From assembly GCF_007991275.1 (NCBI RefSeq), contig NZ_BJYA01000011.1, positions 98,337-162,336 of the forward strand: 64,000 nt of DNA, written 5' to 3'. The translations under genes and the position numbers were made by a program. Source of the DNA: Alkalibacillus haloalkaliphilus. GTDB lineage: Bacteria; Bacillota; Bacilli; Bacillales; Alkalibacillaceae. Within the stretch, counting starts at the first letter, position 1; each line of letters opens with the position of its first letter. The notes under the pieces were generated by a model, which made no database searches, was not told where the DNA came from, and saw nothing but the letters and a program-made list of their open reading frames with translations. This document shows, in pieces, positions 37,471-46,368 of the stretch.

Positions 37471-38278
37471 TTTGAATCTCCTCTGCCTCAAAATCCTCTT
37501 GATTCTTTTCCTTCAAATCTTCACTTGACAAAAATGCACTTAATTTTTCCTCTAAAATTTTCGGATTCTGACCAGATTGAACGCCTAAAACACCTTCAAC
37601 AATTACTTGTTTCATGAACACTTCTTCTTCCGTTCTAGAAACTAATTTACCTGCTATTGGAAGGAAAACCAAGTTTGCTAGAAGCATTCCGTAGAAAGTT
37701 GTTAATAAGGCAACGGCCATACTCGGACCAATAGTACCTGGGTCATCTAAATGGTTAAGCATTAAAATTAAACCAATTAAAGTACCGATCATTCCCCAAG
37801 CTGGCGCGTATTCACCCGCTTTTTCAATAATGGACCGCCCTTTATTATGGCGTTCTTCCATTGCTGCAATTTCTGCATTCATAATGTCATTAATTACTTC
37901 AGGCTCTATACCATCAATAGCCAAGTACACGCCTTTTTTAATGAATTGATCATCTAGTTGTTCAACTTCACTTTCTAAAGCTAGTAGCCCTTCCCGCCTA
38001 GCTTTTTCAGATAATGAAATGAACAATTGAATTAATTCTTTAAGGTTGTAATCATCATCTTTGAATGCTTCTTTAAAAACTCTAGCACAAAGCTTCATCT
38101 CATTAAGATTGAAGTTAACGAATAATGCTCCTAACAATCCCCCGATTACAACGATAAATGAACTAACTTGAACAAATGAACTGACACCTGAAATTCCGTC
38201 ATTAAAGAAAATTCCAAACAAAATCATGGTTGCACCAAGGGCTATTCCAATCGGTGTTAATAAATCTCTTTTTTTCAT
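37460..38278 (-). CDS. motP: Flagellar stator subunit MotP (MotA family)
   Basis: 272 aa with four membrane helices (about 7-24, 33-55, 160-180, 186-208). The large cytoplasmic loop between helices 2 and 3 should contact FliG, and the conserved EKAGEYAPAWGMIGTLIGLI block covers the start of helix 3. Forms a channel with MotS. It overlaps motS by 11 bp and follows ccpA by 53 bp; in B. subtilis ccpA-motPS is one operon (known). GAGAGG site before the ATG. Confidence 0.88.
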   Translation of the reverse strand: MKKRDLLTPIGIALGATMILFGIFFNDGISGVSSFVQVSSFIVVIGGLLGALFVNFNLNEMKLCARVFKEAFKDDDYNLKELIQLFISLSEKARREGLLALESEVEQLDDQFIKKGVYLAIDGIEPEVINDIMNAEIAAMEERHNKGRSIIEKAGEYAPAWGMIGTLIGLILMLNHLDDPGTIGPSMAVALLTTFYGMLLANLVFLPIAGKLVSRTEEEVFMKQVIVEGVLGVQSGQNPKILEEKLSAFLSSEDLKEKNQEDFEAEEIQNET

Positions 38279-38331
38279 TACCTCTCACCCTATTTCTATT
38301 AACCTGTCTACCATGAATATCGACATATTTT

Positions 38332-39327
38332 TTATTTTGTTGAGTCTCTTTCTACAATTCTGTGAGGTAATGTTACTTGTTCTTGTTCAATTTCTTCACC
38401 ACGAAGTAATTTTGTAAGTAAACGCATTGAAACAGCACCAATATCATACATCGGTTGTAAAACACTTGTTAAAGTCGGTCGAACCATATTAGCTAACCTC
38501 GTATTGTCAAAACCAATCACTTCAATTTCTTCAGGGATTTTAACACCTTGGTCTTGCGCTCCATGAATAACACCAAGCGCCATTTCATCTGAAGACGTAA
38601 TAATTGCTTTTGGACGTTTTTGTAAGCTTAGAAAATAATTAGCCGCTTCAATTCCAGAATTATAACTATCGTCACCAGCGTAAATTAAATCCTGATTAAA
38701 ATTTAATCCCTTATCACTCAATGCATCTTCATAACCTTGTCTTTTCATTTCATTAATTGTTGCATTCAATGGAGATGTGACAAAGCCAATTACTTCATCG
38801 TTATGTTCAGCTAAAAACTGAACCGCTTCTTTCATTGCTTGGTAGTAATCAATATTAACTGAAGCTAATGATTGAGATTCATCAACCGTAGCTGCCAATA
38901 TGACGGGAACATTAGCACGTTTAAATACTTCAATATGTTCATCTGTAACTGATGACCCCATAAAAATTACACCATCAACTTGTTTTTCTAACATATTATC
39001 AAGTAAATCAAGCTCTTTATTTTTCTGCTGATCTGAACTACTTAAAATAATGTGATACTTATACATTGATGCTATATCTTCAATACCTCGTGCAAGTTCT
39101 GCAAAGAAAAGGTTCGAAATATCAGGAATAATAACACCAACTGATGTCGTTTTACGGCTTGCTAAACCACGTGCAACGGCATTCGGTCTAAACCCTAACT
39201 CATTAATAGCATCTAACACCTTCTGCCTAGTTGTCGGTTTTACGTTTGTGTTTCCATTAATTACTCGAGATACTGTTGCCATTGATACATTAGCTTTTTT
39301 GGCTACATCGTATATTGTTACACCCAT
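38332..39327 (-). CDS. ccpA: Catabolite control protein A
   Basis: 331 aa LacI/GalR regulator. The N-terminal helix-turn-helix and hinge read [20 protein letters not shown] and [17 protein letters not shown]. The core carries the CcpA-type blocks [18 protein letters not shown] and the HPr-Ser-P contact region. Together with HPr-Ser46-P it controls carbon catabolite genes through cre sites. Location upstream of motPS and downstream of aroA matches B. subtilis ccpA exactly. AAGGAG site 10 bases before the ATG; a long leader with a palindrome lies upstream. Confidence 0.95.
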   Translation of the reverse strand: MGVTIYDVAKKANVSMATVSRVINGNTNVKPTTRQKVLDAINELGFRPNAVARGLASRKTTSVGVIIPDISNLFFAELARGIEDIASMYKYHIILSSSDQQKNKELDLLDNMLEKQVDGVIFMGSSVTDEHIEVFKRANVPVILAATVDESQSLASVNIDYYQAMKEAVQFLAEHNDEVIGFVTSPLNATINEMKRQGYEDALSDKGLNFNQDLIYAGDDSYNSGIEAANYFLSLQKRPKAIITSSDEMALGVIHGAQDQGVKIPEEIEVIGFDNTRLANMVRPTLTSVLQPMYDIGAVSMRLLTKLLRGEEIEQEQVTLPHRIVERDSTK

Positions 39328-39363
39328 CTTTCAACGACTCCTTGTAAAATAAACTTTTAGTAA

Positions 39364-39387
39364 AGCTCTGTAAGGCTTTACAGAGCT
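39364..39387. repeat. Perfect palindrome in the ccpA leader
   Basis: Arms AGCTCTGTAA and TTACAGAGCT (10 bp each) with a 4-bp spacer, about 37 bases upstream of the ccpA start. The centre TGTAAGGCTTTACA matches the cre consensus at 12 of 14 positions, but the central CG is GC. It could be an operator or an RNA hairpin; there is no T run for termination. A candidate minus-strand TATAAT lies at 39456-39461. The remainder of the 39328-39677 gap is AT-rich with no gene. Confidence 0.55.
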
Positions 39388-39626
39388 AAAATAGTCAACA
39401 TATAATAATAGTTTTTCCTATTTTTTCATGTTTATGAAATCCATAATTTTCTCTTATTATACATGAAAACATAGTCCATTCATAACGTTAATTGAACTTA
39501 TTCCATTGAATTTTCTAACCGCATAGTCATTTCGTTAAACACCATTAAACTCGCCAAAACGGCCGAACAATTATGCAATTATAAAAGAAAAACGTTCAAG
39601 GTTCAATAAATGTTTGGCTACAAAAC

Positions 39627-39665
39627 AAAAAAGATCGAAGTGTATACTACGCTACGACCTTTTTT
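39627..39665 (-). terminator. Terminator of aroA
   Basis: On the minus strand AAAAAGGTCG and CGATCTTTTTT form the stem (one G-U pair) around a long loop, ending in TTTTTT. It lies about 13 bases past the aroA stop. Confidence 0.75.
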
Positions 39666-39677
39666 AAACAAAACTAT

Positions 39678-40757
39678 TTATATGTTATGAGCTGTTACAT
39701 TAGGTTGTTTTAATTGTTCCATGAAATATTCAAACGTTGGGATATCCATTTGTTGCTGTGAATCTGATAGAGCAACAGCTGGGTCTGGATGTACTTCTGC
39801 CATCACACCATCAGCTCCTACTGCTAGCGCTGCCTTAGCCGCAGGTAAAAGTAGATCTCGACGCCCTGTAGAATGAGTCACATCAACCATAACTGGTAAG
39901 TGAGTTTCTTGTTTTAATACAGGTACTGCTGTAATATCTAACGTATTTCTAGTTGCTGTTTCGTATGTTCTAATACCTCTTTCACAAAGAATTAAGTCAC
40001 TATTACCTTGTGAAACAATATACTCCGCCGCATTCATAAATTCGTTAATTGTAGCCGCTAATCCACGTTTTAACAGAATCGGTTTGTTCACTTTGCCTGC
40101 TTCTTTCAATAAATCAAAGTTTTGCATATTGCGTGCGCCTATTTGAATAATGTCTAAATACTGTGAACCGACTTCGATATCTTTAGGATTCGTAATTTCA
40201 CTTACAACTTTCAAGCCGTATCGATCACCAGAATTTCTTAATATTTTAAGACCTTCTTCTCCTAATCCTTGAAAGTCATAAGGAGAAGTACGTGGTTTAA
40301 ATGCACCACCTCTTAAAATATTAACACCTTGCTCTTTCACAGATTTAGCCACTGTGTCTACTTGTGCTTGAGATTCGACAGAACATGGTCCCATTACGAA
40401 TTGAGATTGACCATTCCCAACTGATACATCACCTACATTAACAACCGTATCGGTAGGCTTTTTCTCACGAGAGACGAGCAACGTTTTTTGATAGTCATCC
40501 TCTTGTAGTTCTTTAGCCGCTTTAAAAATTTCTTTAAATAAATGCTCAATAGTTGAATATTCAAAAGGGCCTTCATGTTGTTCTACAATATGATTTAACA
40601 TCTCACGCTCTCTTACAGGATCATATGCTTTCATTCCTTGAGATGTTTTAATGTCACCAATCTCTTTAACGAGACGACCACGTTCATTAATTAGTTCTAA
40701 AATTTTTATATTAACTTGATCGAGCTCTTCTCTTAATTGATCTAAATGATTACTCAT
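39678..40757 (-). CDS. aroA: Bifunctional chorismate mutase / DAHP synthase
   Basis: 359 aa fusion. Residues 1-85 are an AroQ-type chorismate mutase ([20 protein letters not shown]). Residues 100-350 are a DAHP synthase of the KDO8P-synthase-like type ([56 protein letters not shown]). It makes the first compound of the shikimate pathway, with the mutase domain as a feedback sensor for chorismate/prephenate (known for B. subtilis AroA). GGAGG site 9 bases before the ATG; monocistronic. Confidence 0.96.
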   Translation of the reverse strand: MSNHLDQLREELDQVNIKILELINERGRLVKEIGDIKTSQGMKAYDPVREREMLNHIVEQHEGPFEYSTIEHLFKEIFKAAKELQEDDYQKTLLVSREKKPTDTVVNVGDVSVGNGQSQFVMGPCSVESQAQVDTVAKSVKEQGVNILRGGAFKPRTSPYDFQGLGEEGLKILRNSGDRYGLKVVSEITNPKDIEVGSQYLDIIQIGARNMQNFDLLKEAGKVNKPILLKRGLAATINEFMNAAEYIVSQGNSDLILCERGIRTYETATRNTLDITAVPVLKQETHLPVMVDVTHSTGRRDLLLPAAKAALAVGADGVMAEVHPDPAVALSDSQQQMDIPTFEYFMEQLKQPNVTAHNI

Positions 40758-40956
40758 GAAAGCGTGCCTCCAAATTTAGTTTATATACGTTAACTTTTAT
40801 GGTACATTAACCTTAATTACGTTATTTTTATACAAAATTCGCTAAATTCAACGATTCAAAGTGATAATATACAATCATTATATCGAACGACTGAAGACTT
40901 GTCATTCTCTCAGCTTAAAGCTTTGAATATTGTATTTAATAAAGAGGTGGTCTAGT

Positions 40957-43110
40957 ATGAACCATTTATTTGCACTAGATATTGGAACACGTACTGTCGT
41001 AGGTCTAATCTTACAAAAAGAAGATGATGTCTATCGTGTTATTGATATGGTTTCACGCGAGCATAAAGAACGTTCTATGGTAGATGGACAAATACATAAT
41101 ATTATTGCTGTATCAGATGTTATTCAAGAAGTTAAAAATGAACTAGAAGCCAAGCATGGCACACTAAATGAAGTGTGCGTTGCAGCTGCCGGGCGTGCTT
41201 TAAAGACAATGAATAGTTCTGTTACAGTTAACATTTCCGAACAACCGTTAATGACATCTGATGATATATTTCATTTAGAATTAGCAGCGGTACAACAAGC
41301 TCAATATCAACTAGCTGAACAGGAGGAAGAAGCCTCTAGTACACAATACTATTGTGTTGGTTATTCAGTTTTACATTACCACTTAGATGAACAAGAGATC
41401 GGCTCGTTAATCGACCAACAAGGTGAACAAGCTCAAGTGGATATTATCGCGACCTTCCTTCCTAAAGTTGTTGTCGAGTCTTTATTGTCAGCGTTACAAC
41501 GAGCTGGATTAGAAATGCAAGCTTTAACATTAGAACCAATTGCCGCAATTCAAGTATTGATCCCACAATCTATGAGAAAATTAAACGTTGCATTAGTTGA
41601 TATCGGTGCTGGAACGAGTGACATAGCGATCACAAAGGATGGAACGGTTATTGCTTATGGAATGGTTCCTAAAGCTGGAGATGAAATTACAGAAGCATTA
41701 AGTCAACAATATTTACTAGACTTCCATCAGGCAGAAGAAGCAAAAAGGCAATTAGTAGAAGAAAATAAAATGGAAATTGAAGATATATTAGGCTTCACTT
41801 CTGAAGTTTCAATTGAAGATGCAACAAAAGAAATTCAGTATGCAGTCGATCAATTAGCTGATTCTATATGTAACCAAGTGATTGAGCTTAACAAGCAGTC
41901 ACCACAAGCGGTTATGTTAGTTGGTGGCGGTAGTTTAACACCAAATTTAACAAAATTCATAGCAGAAAAGCTACAACTACCTACAAATAGAGTAGCAGTA
42001 CGTGGCATTGAAGCAATTAAAGACTTAAAAGGGCAAGAGCAGTTACCAAGTAGTCCTGAATATGTAACACCTATTGGGATTGCTATTGCATCACAACAAA
42101 GTCCAGTCCATTACATCAGTGTAACGGTTAATGAACGAATGGTCCGATTATTCGATATTAAGCAGTTAACGATTGGTGATTGCTTACTTGCAGCTGGAAT
42201 AGAACTTAAAAAACTTTACGGAAAACCAGGTATGGGAATCGTCGTTACATTTAACGGCAAATCGATCACACTTCCAGGAACATATGGAACTGCACCAACG
42301 ATTAAGATTAATGGAAAGTTAGCCTCAATCCAAGATTCCATCTCTCACAGTGATGAAATCGAAGTTATACGAGGTGAAGATGGTGAAACACCTAACGTTA
42401 CAGTCCAAGATTTAACTGGACCTTTAGAAGACCTAACGATTCGACTTAATAATGAAAAAATAAAGATGCCACAAGAAGTAAAGTTAAATCGTCGTATAGC
42501 TAACTTCGGTGATTTACTTCAAGATGGTGACGAAATATACTGGCAACCGAAAACAACAGTTCAAGATGTCCTTTTAAAACACGTTGACTCTAGCATACAT
42601 GAAAAGGTGCACCCCTTTAAAATAAAGGTGAACGGTAAAGGTCACTTCATAAAGGATCAAATGTTAACGTTATATCATAACGCCAAGCCTGCACAACTTG
42701 ATACAACGATTAAAGACTTTGACCAAATTAATTATGAATTAACTGATCATATTATAGTGCATGATTTATTAGAGCTTTTAGAAGTTAATTTACAAGATTC
42801 TATAACCGTTATATATGATGGTCAACCAGTTAATCTATCGTACCAATTATCAACGATCACTCGTCAAGATCAACCATTGAGCACAGACGCACTAATTCAT
42901 CCAAATGATCAAATCGAGGTTAAAGAACAACATGAACAACAATTTATTTTCCAAGACTTGTTTCGTTTTATCGATATTGATATGAATGAGACAAAAGGTA
43001 AACACTTTAAGTTATATCGAAATGGCGAAGAGGTCGGCTTTACAGAACCAATTTTTGACGGAGATCAATTAAATATTAAATGGGTAGAAATGACTCAATC
43101 ACATTCATAA
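40957..43110 (+). CDS. FtsA/PilM-like actin-fold ATPase with repeat-containing C-terminus
   Basis: 717 aa from the ATG at 40957, which lies behind AGAGGTGG. Residues 1-380 are an actin-like ATPase of the FtsA/PilM type: phosphate-1 loop ALDIGTRTVVG (5-15), SHS2-like insert, phosphate-2 LVDIGAGTSDIA (213-224), adenosine motif VMLVGGGSL (319-327). From about 390 to the end there are roughly five modules that each pair an NG-type turn (FNGK, INGK, LNNE, VNGK, YDGQ, RNGE) with a DxI-type end (SDEIEV, DGDEIYW, NDQIEV, DGDQLNI), like small beta-grasp or SLBB folds. True FtsA is about 420 aa, so this is a separate family. Function unknown; likely a membrane- or septum-associated scaffold. Confidence 0.8.
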   Translation: MNHLFALDIGTRTVVGLILQKEDDVYRVIDMVSREHKERSMVDGQIHNIIAVSDVIQEVKNELEAKHGTLNEVCVAAAGRALKTMNSSVTVNISEQPLMTSDDIFHLELAAVQQAQYQLAEQEEEASSTQYYCVGYSVLHYHLDEQEIGSLIDQQGEQAQVDIIATFLPKVVVESLLSALQRAGLEMQALTLEPIAAIQVLIPQSMRKLNVALVDIGAGTSDIAITKDGTVIAYGMVPKAGDEITEALSQQYLLDFHQAEEAKRQLVEENKMEIEDILGFTSEVSIEDATKEIQYAVDQLADSICNQVIELNKQSPQAVMLVGGGSLTPNLTKFIAEKLQLPTNRVAVRGIEAIKDLKGQEQLPSSPEYVTPIGIAIASQQSPVHYISVTVNERMVRLFDIKQLTIGDCLLAAGIELKKLYGKPGMGIVVTFNGKSITLPGTYGTAPTIKINGKLASIQDSISHSDEIEVIRGEDGETPNVTVQDLTGPLEDLTIRLNNEKIKMPQEVKLNRRIANFGDLLQDGDEIYWQPKTTVQDVLLKHVDSSIHEKVHPFKIKVNGKGHFIKDQMLTLYHNAKPAQLDTTIKDFDQINYELTDHIIVHDLLELLEVNLQDSITVIYDGQPVNLSYQLSTITRQDQPLSTDALIHPNDQIEVKEQHEQQFIFQDLFRFIDIDMNETKGKHFKLYRNGEEVGFTEPIFDGDQLNIKWVEMTQSHS

Positions 43111-43207
43111 CAAATTTATAAAACCGATAGCTTAAGGAAAAAACTTTTGCTATCGGCTTTTGTTTGCTAAAATAATAGGTAATGAACTATTCATTTGGAG
43201 GTACAAC

Positions 43208-43633
43208 ATGCCAACTCCTAGTATGGAAGATTATATTGAACAAATATACATATTAATTGATCAAAAAGGATATGCGAGAGCTTCAGATATAGCTGAACGT
43301 CTATCTGTCCACCCATCGTCTGTTACGAAAATGGTCAAAAAATTAGACGAAAAAGACTATCTTCACTATGAAAAATATCGAGGGATTGTTTTAACAGATA
43401 AAGGTACAAAGATCGGAAAACGGTTAGTCTATCGACATGAATTGTTAGAACAGTTTCTTGAAATTATCGGTACGGAAGAAAATAGTATTTATGAAGAAGT
43501 GGAAGGAATTGAACATCACTTAAGTTGGGATAGTATCTTCAGAATAGGTGACTTAGTTGAATACTTCCAAGAGGACTCTGAGCGTTTAAAAGCGTTACAG
43601 GCGATTCAAGAACGCAATAGTAATAAAGAATAA
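43208..43633 (+). CDS. mntR: Manganese-responsive regulator MntR
   Basis: 141 aa, DtxR family. N-terminal winged helix ([20 protein letters not shown], about 25-45) and a dimerization domain. All manganese ligands of B. subtilis MntR are present at the same positions: D8, E11, H77, E99, E102 and H103. It represses manganese uptake genes when Mn(II) is plentiful. GGAGG lies six bases before the ATG at 43208; upstream in-frame codons lack a site. A 17-bp terminator follows. Confidence 0.96.
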   Translation: MPTPSMEDYIEQIYILIDQKGYARASDIAERLSVHPSSVTKMVKKLDEKDYLHYEKYRGIVLTDKGTKIGKRLVYRHELLEQFLEIIGTEENSIYEEVEGIEHHLSWDSIFRIGDLVEYFQEDSERLKALQAIQERNSNKE

Positions 43634-43674
43634 ATAGACGCCAATATGTGCAGCACATATTGGCGTCTATTTTG
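43634..43674. terminator. Bidirectional terminator, mntR / ytxJ
   Basis: A perfect 17-bp stem (ATAGACGCCAATATGTG and complement) with a CAG loop, followed by TTTTG on the plus strand. It lies between convergent genes. Confidence 0.92.
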
Positions 43675-43679
43675 TATGC

Positions 43680-44000
43680 TTATTTTGTTACTTCTTCTAA
43701 CTTCTTAGCTGTAATATCAAAATGAGAAGCATGGAATTTAACTTCGCCATTTTTAATATAAAACACTTGTGGTGATTCATGTTTAATATCAAAGTGTTCT
43801 GCAACTAAGCTTGAAAGTTCTCGATTCTCTTGAATATGAATAATATAAGCCGGTAGTTCAGTTTGTCCAGTGAATTTCTCAAATTGATTTTTAGCGTCAC
43901 TACTAATAGGACAAGTTAAACTATGCTTAAGTAATAAAGCTTCTTCTTGTTCTAATATGTTCTTTAACTCATCTTGAGCCGTAATTTGTTTTACTGTCAT
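43680..44000 (-). CDS. ytxJ: Monothiol bacilliredoxin YtxJ (BrxC)
   Basis: 106-aa thioredoxin-fold protein with the single active-site cysteine C30 in SLTCPISSDA, the TCPI form of the YtxJ/BrxC family. It acts in bacillithiol-dependent redox repair of protein thiols (family knowledge). In B. subtilis it is the third gene of ytxGHJ; here a terminator hairpin lies between ytxH and ytxJ, so it may be partly uncoupled. Start ATG behind AGGGGG. Confidence 0.9.
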   Translation of the reverse strand: MTVKQITAQDELKNILEQEEALLLKHSLTCPISSDAKNQFEKFTGQTELPAYIIHIQENRELSSLVAEHFDIKHESPQVFYIKNGEVKFHASHFDITAKKLEEVTK

Positions 44001-44046
44001 GATTGTTGCCCCCTAATTTTTTTGTCTCACTAAAACTAAAATATAA

Positions 44047-44079
44047 AAGGGTTGTTAGTTTTGTCAACTAACAACCCTT
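44047..44079. terminator. Terminator after ytxH
   Basis: A perfect 14-bp stem (AAGGGTTGTTAGTT and complement) with a TTGTC loop, followed by a T-rich stretch on the minus strand. It separates ytxGH from ytxJ. Confidence 0.85.
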
Positions 44080-44086
44080 ATTATAT

Positions 44087-44482
44087 TTATCCTTGTTGAG
44101 AGCGTTCATACAGTTCATTTGCTTCTTGGCGCTCTAATTCTTCTGTTGCTTCTTCAATTGCATCAGCGATATCTTGTGCAACATCTTCGCCTTCGTTTAA
44201 TGCTTGATCTTTCAGTTCGTTCACTTTATCTTGAAGCTGTTCTTTAGTCTCATAAAAACGTTCTTGGAATTCTGTACCTTTTTCATAAGCTACGTCTTTC
44301 CACTCATCTGCACGTTCTCTAACTTGTTGTGCTCCTGTATTAATATCATGTCTTAGTTCTTTACCTGATTTTGGTGCAAATAATAATGCAACTGATGCTC
44401 CGACAATACCACCAATTAATGTACCAATCATAAAGTCTTTACTATTAATGTTCTCTTCTGTTCTTTGTTTTTCTTCGCTCAT
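44087..44482 (-). CDS. ytxH: YtxH domain stress protein
   Basis: 131 aa. Glycine-rich hydrophobic segment [20 protein letters not shown] (about 17-36), followed by the YtxH signature [11 protein letters not shown] and a long amphipathic, charged helix. A general-stress protein of unknown mechanism; it is sigma-B and sigma-H controlled in B. subtilis (known). It starts 25 bases after ytxG with AAGGAGG before the ATG, so it is in the same transcript and shares the promoter upstream of ytxG. Confidence 0.93.
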   Translation of the reverse strand: MSEEKQRTEENINSKDFMIGTLIGGIVGASVALLFAPKSGKELRHDINTGAQQVRERADEWKDVAYEKGTEFQERFYETKEQLQDKVNELKDQALNEGEDVAQDIADAIEEATEELERQEANELYERSQQG

Positions 44483-44507
44483 TCCAATTCCTCCTTAGAC
44501 CCTTGTT

Positions 44508-44924
44508 TTATTTGTCTTTATATTTCTTCCACAAATGAATTGCAGCCTCTCCCCATTTAATCGTTTGAGAAGTTTGGGCGGCATGTTCATTAGCTTGTTC
44601 CTGTAATTCATCAGACAATTTCTGTAATGAATCATTAAATTGATTCACAGTATATCCTATTCCTTTTATCCCATCAAATAAAACATCTACTTTTTCAGTT
44701 TTACCTGTTATGTCTTCTGCGAGTCTGTTTGTTTTATTTAATAACAACTCGGTTTCTTTCGTAATGCCTTCCATTTGTTTCTCGAAGCCTTCCATCGTGT
44801 TCGCCGTATGGTGTAACGTACGTCTAACTGACTTTAATGTGGTTACAATGTAATATACAAGTACAATAAATCCGATAGCAAAAGCAATAGCAGCGATAAG
44901 TGCAGCAATATGTAATAAATTCAA
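44508..44924 (-). CDS. ytxG: DUF948 protein YtxG
   Basis: 138 aa. N-terminal transmembrane helix (about 4-27), then a long coiled-coil-like region with T, E, K and L repeats (residues 30-120), typical for DUF948. A general-stress protein; function unknown. First gene of ytxGH, preceded by a clear sigma-B-type promoter. The site GGAAGGGGCTG lies before the ATG. Confidence 0.9.
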   Translation of the reverse strand: MNLLHIAALIAAIAFAIGFIVLVYYIVTTLKSVRRTLHHTANTMEGFEKQMEGITKETELLLNKTNRLAEDITGKTEKVDVLFDGIKGIGYTVNQFNDSLQKLSDELQEQANEHAAQTSQTIKWGEAAIHLWKKYKDK

Positions 44925-44965
44925 CTGATTCAGCCCCTTCCATTAATACTTATTATATTTAATCT

Positions 44966-44991
44966 ATACCCGGATTTTATTCTTGTCAAAC
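44966..44991 (-). promoter_or_regulatory. Sigma-B-type promoter of ytxGH
   Basis: On the minus strand GTTTGA and GGGTAT are separated by 14 bases; the sigma-B consensus is GTTTAA-N12-15-GGGTAT. An overlapping sigma-A-like TTGACA lies with 17 bases to TAGATT. In B. subtilis this operon is sigma-B dependent (known). Confidence 0.75.
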
Positions 44992-45067
44992 TTATTAGTG
45001 AATTTATTTTCTTATTTAAGTATAATGGTATCATAACATACAACGCTTTGTAGAGGAGGAACGAATT

Positions 45068-46183
45068 ATGCGTGACCCACGTATTAATAAACTAGCAGAT
45101 TTGCTCGTAAACTATTCTGTTAAACTTCAAGAAGGTGAAAAGCTTTTAATCGAAAATACAGGAATTCAAAGAGAGCTAGTAGCTGCCATTGTAGAAAAAG
45201 CATACGAAGCAGGTGGACACCCATTTGTAGAATTAAAAGATCCTAAGATTATGCGCACACTACTAAAAGGTGCAAATGAAACACAAATGCAAGCTTGGGA
45301 GCGATACGAAGCTACTGTTATGGAAGACATGGATGCTTACATAGCCATTCGCTCTGGTGATAATATTAATGAACTCTCTGATGTACCAAGCGAAAAGAAT
45401 AAAATCTTTGGCCAAACTGTTATGAATGTTCATAGACAGATCCGCGTACCAAAAACAAAATGGTGCGTCCTACGTTATCCAAATGAGTCAATGGCTCAGT
45501 TAGCAGAAATGAGTACAGAAGCCTTTGAAGACTTCTACTTCAATGTTTGTACATTAGACTATGAGAAAATGAATAAAGCTATGGACGCTTTAGTTAAGAA
45601 AATGGAAGAAACTGATGAAGTTAAAATTACTGGCCCTGGTACTGACTTAACATTCTCTATTAAAGATATACCCGTCATTAAGTGTGCAGGAGAAATGAAC
45701 ATACCTGATGGTGAAGTGTATACGGCACCAGTTCGAAACTCAGTAAACGGAACAATTACTTATAATACACCTTCACCTTACCAAGGCTTCACATATGAAA
45801 ACGTTCAGTTAACATTAGAAAATGGTAAGATTGTCGACGCGCAAGCGAATGACTCTAAACGAATTCAAGAAGTGTTTAATACAGATGAAGGTGCACGTTA
45901 TATTGGCGAGTTTGCAATTGGGATCAATCCTTATATTCAACACCCGATGAAAGACATTTTATTCGATGAAAAAATCGATGGTAGTTTCCACTTCACACCT
46001 GGACAAGCCTATGAAAATGCCTATAACGGGAATGATTCTTCCATTCACTGGGATATGGTTAATATTCAACGTGAAGACTACGGTGGCGGCGAAATGTATT
46101 TCGACGGTGAACTAATTCGAAAAGATGGCCGTTTCGTCATTCCGGAATTAGAAGGACTAAATGCCGATCAATTAAAAGCATAA
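45068..46183 (+). CDS. M29 family metallo-aminopeptidase (AmpS/aminopeptidase T type)
   Basis: 371 aa, somewhat shorter than the usual 410 aa. Begins MRDPRINKLADLLVNYSVKL, the M29 start. Metal-ligand regions are visible: GEMNIPDGEVYTAPV (Glu), GARYIGEFAIGINP (Glu), and the late IHWDMV (His, Asp). It removes N-terminal residues from peptides in the cytoplasm, with cobalt or zinc. GAGGAGG lies before the ATG. Monocistronic with a strong terminator. Confidence 0.93.
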   Translation: MRDPRINKLADLLVNYSVKLQEGEKLLIENTGIQRELVAAIVEKAYEAGGHPFVELKDPKIMRTLLKGANETQMQAWERYEATVMEDMDAYIAIRSGDNINELSDVPSEKNKIFGQTVMNVHRQIRVPKTKWCVLRYPNESMAQLAEMSTEAFEDFYFNVCTLDYEKMNKAMDALVKKMEETDEVKITGPGTDLTFSIKDIPVIKCAGEMNIPDGEVYTAPVRNSVNGTITYNTPSPYQGFTYENVQLTLENGKIVDAQANDSKRIQEVFNTDEGARYIGEFAIGINPYIQHPMKDILFDEKIDGSFHFTPGQAYENAYNGNDSSIHWDMVNIQREDYGGGEMYFDGELIRKDGRFVIPELEGLNADQLKA

Positions 46184-46188
46184 TGATT

Positions 46189-46218
46189 GGGAGTGAGCTG
46201 AGGCTCACTCCCTTTTTT
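46189..46218 (+). terminator. Terminator of the M29 aminopeptidase gene
   Basis: A perfect 10-bp stem (GGGAGTGAGC / GCTCACTCCC) with a TGAG loop, followed by TTTTTT. Confidence 0.95.
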
Positions 46219-46230
46219 ATTTTTGAGTGG

Positions 46231-46315
46231 AGCGCTGATAAATTTTTGTGATCGCTGATAAATCTGCTGCGAGCGCTGATAACACTCCCGCGAACGCCGA
46301 TAAACCCTTGCATGC
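46231..46315. repeat. Four-copy tandem repeat, about 21 bp, core CGCTGATAA
   Basis: CGCTGATAA-type cores start at 46233, 46253, 46274 and 46295, giving periods of 20, 21 and 21 bases. The tails between the cores carry related GCGA-like ends. The fourth copy has CGCCGATAA. It lies between the M29 aminopeptidase terminator and the murC terminator and is more GC-rich than its surroundings. Confidence 0.8.
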
Positions 46316-46321
46316 AACAAC

Positions 46322-46361
46322 AAAAAACCAGCTAGCACTTTTATAAGTTCACTAGCTGGTT
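46322..46361 (-). terminator. Terminator of murC
   Basis: Stem AACCAGCTAG / CTAGCTGGTT on the minus strand with a 16-base partly paired loop, followed by TTTTTTG. It lies directly past the murC stop. Confidence 0.88.
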
Positions 46362-46368
46362 CATTTAA

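Noticed and set aside
39369..39382. A true cre site
   Set aside because: The essential central CG is GC, so I list it only as a palindrome with cre-like arms.
40957..43110. Canonical cell division protein FtsA
   Set aside because: It is 717 aa with a long repeat region, lies outside the ftsA-ftsZ locus, and lacks a visible C-terminal amphipathic helix.
46231..46315. CRISPR array
   Set aside because: The units are only 20-21 bases with a 9-base core and no separate spacers, and there are no cas genes.
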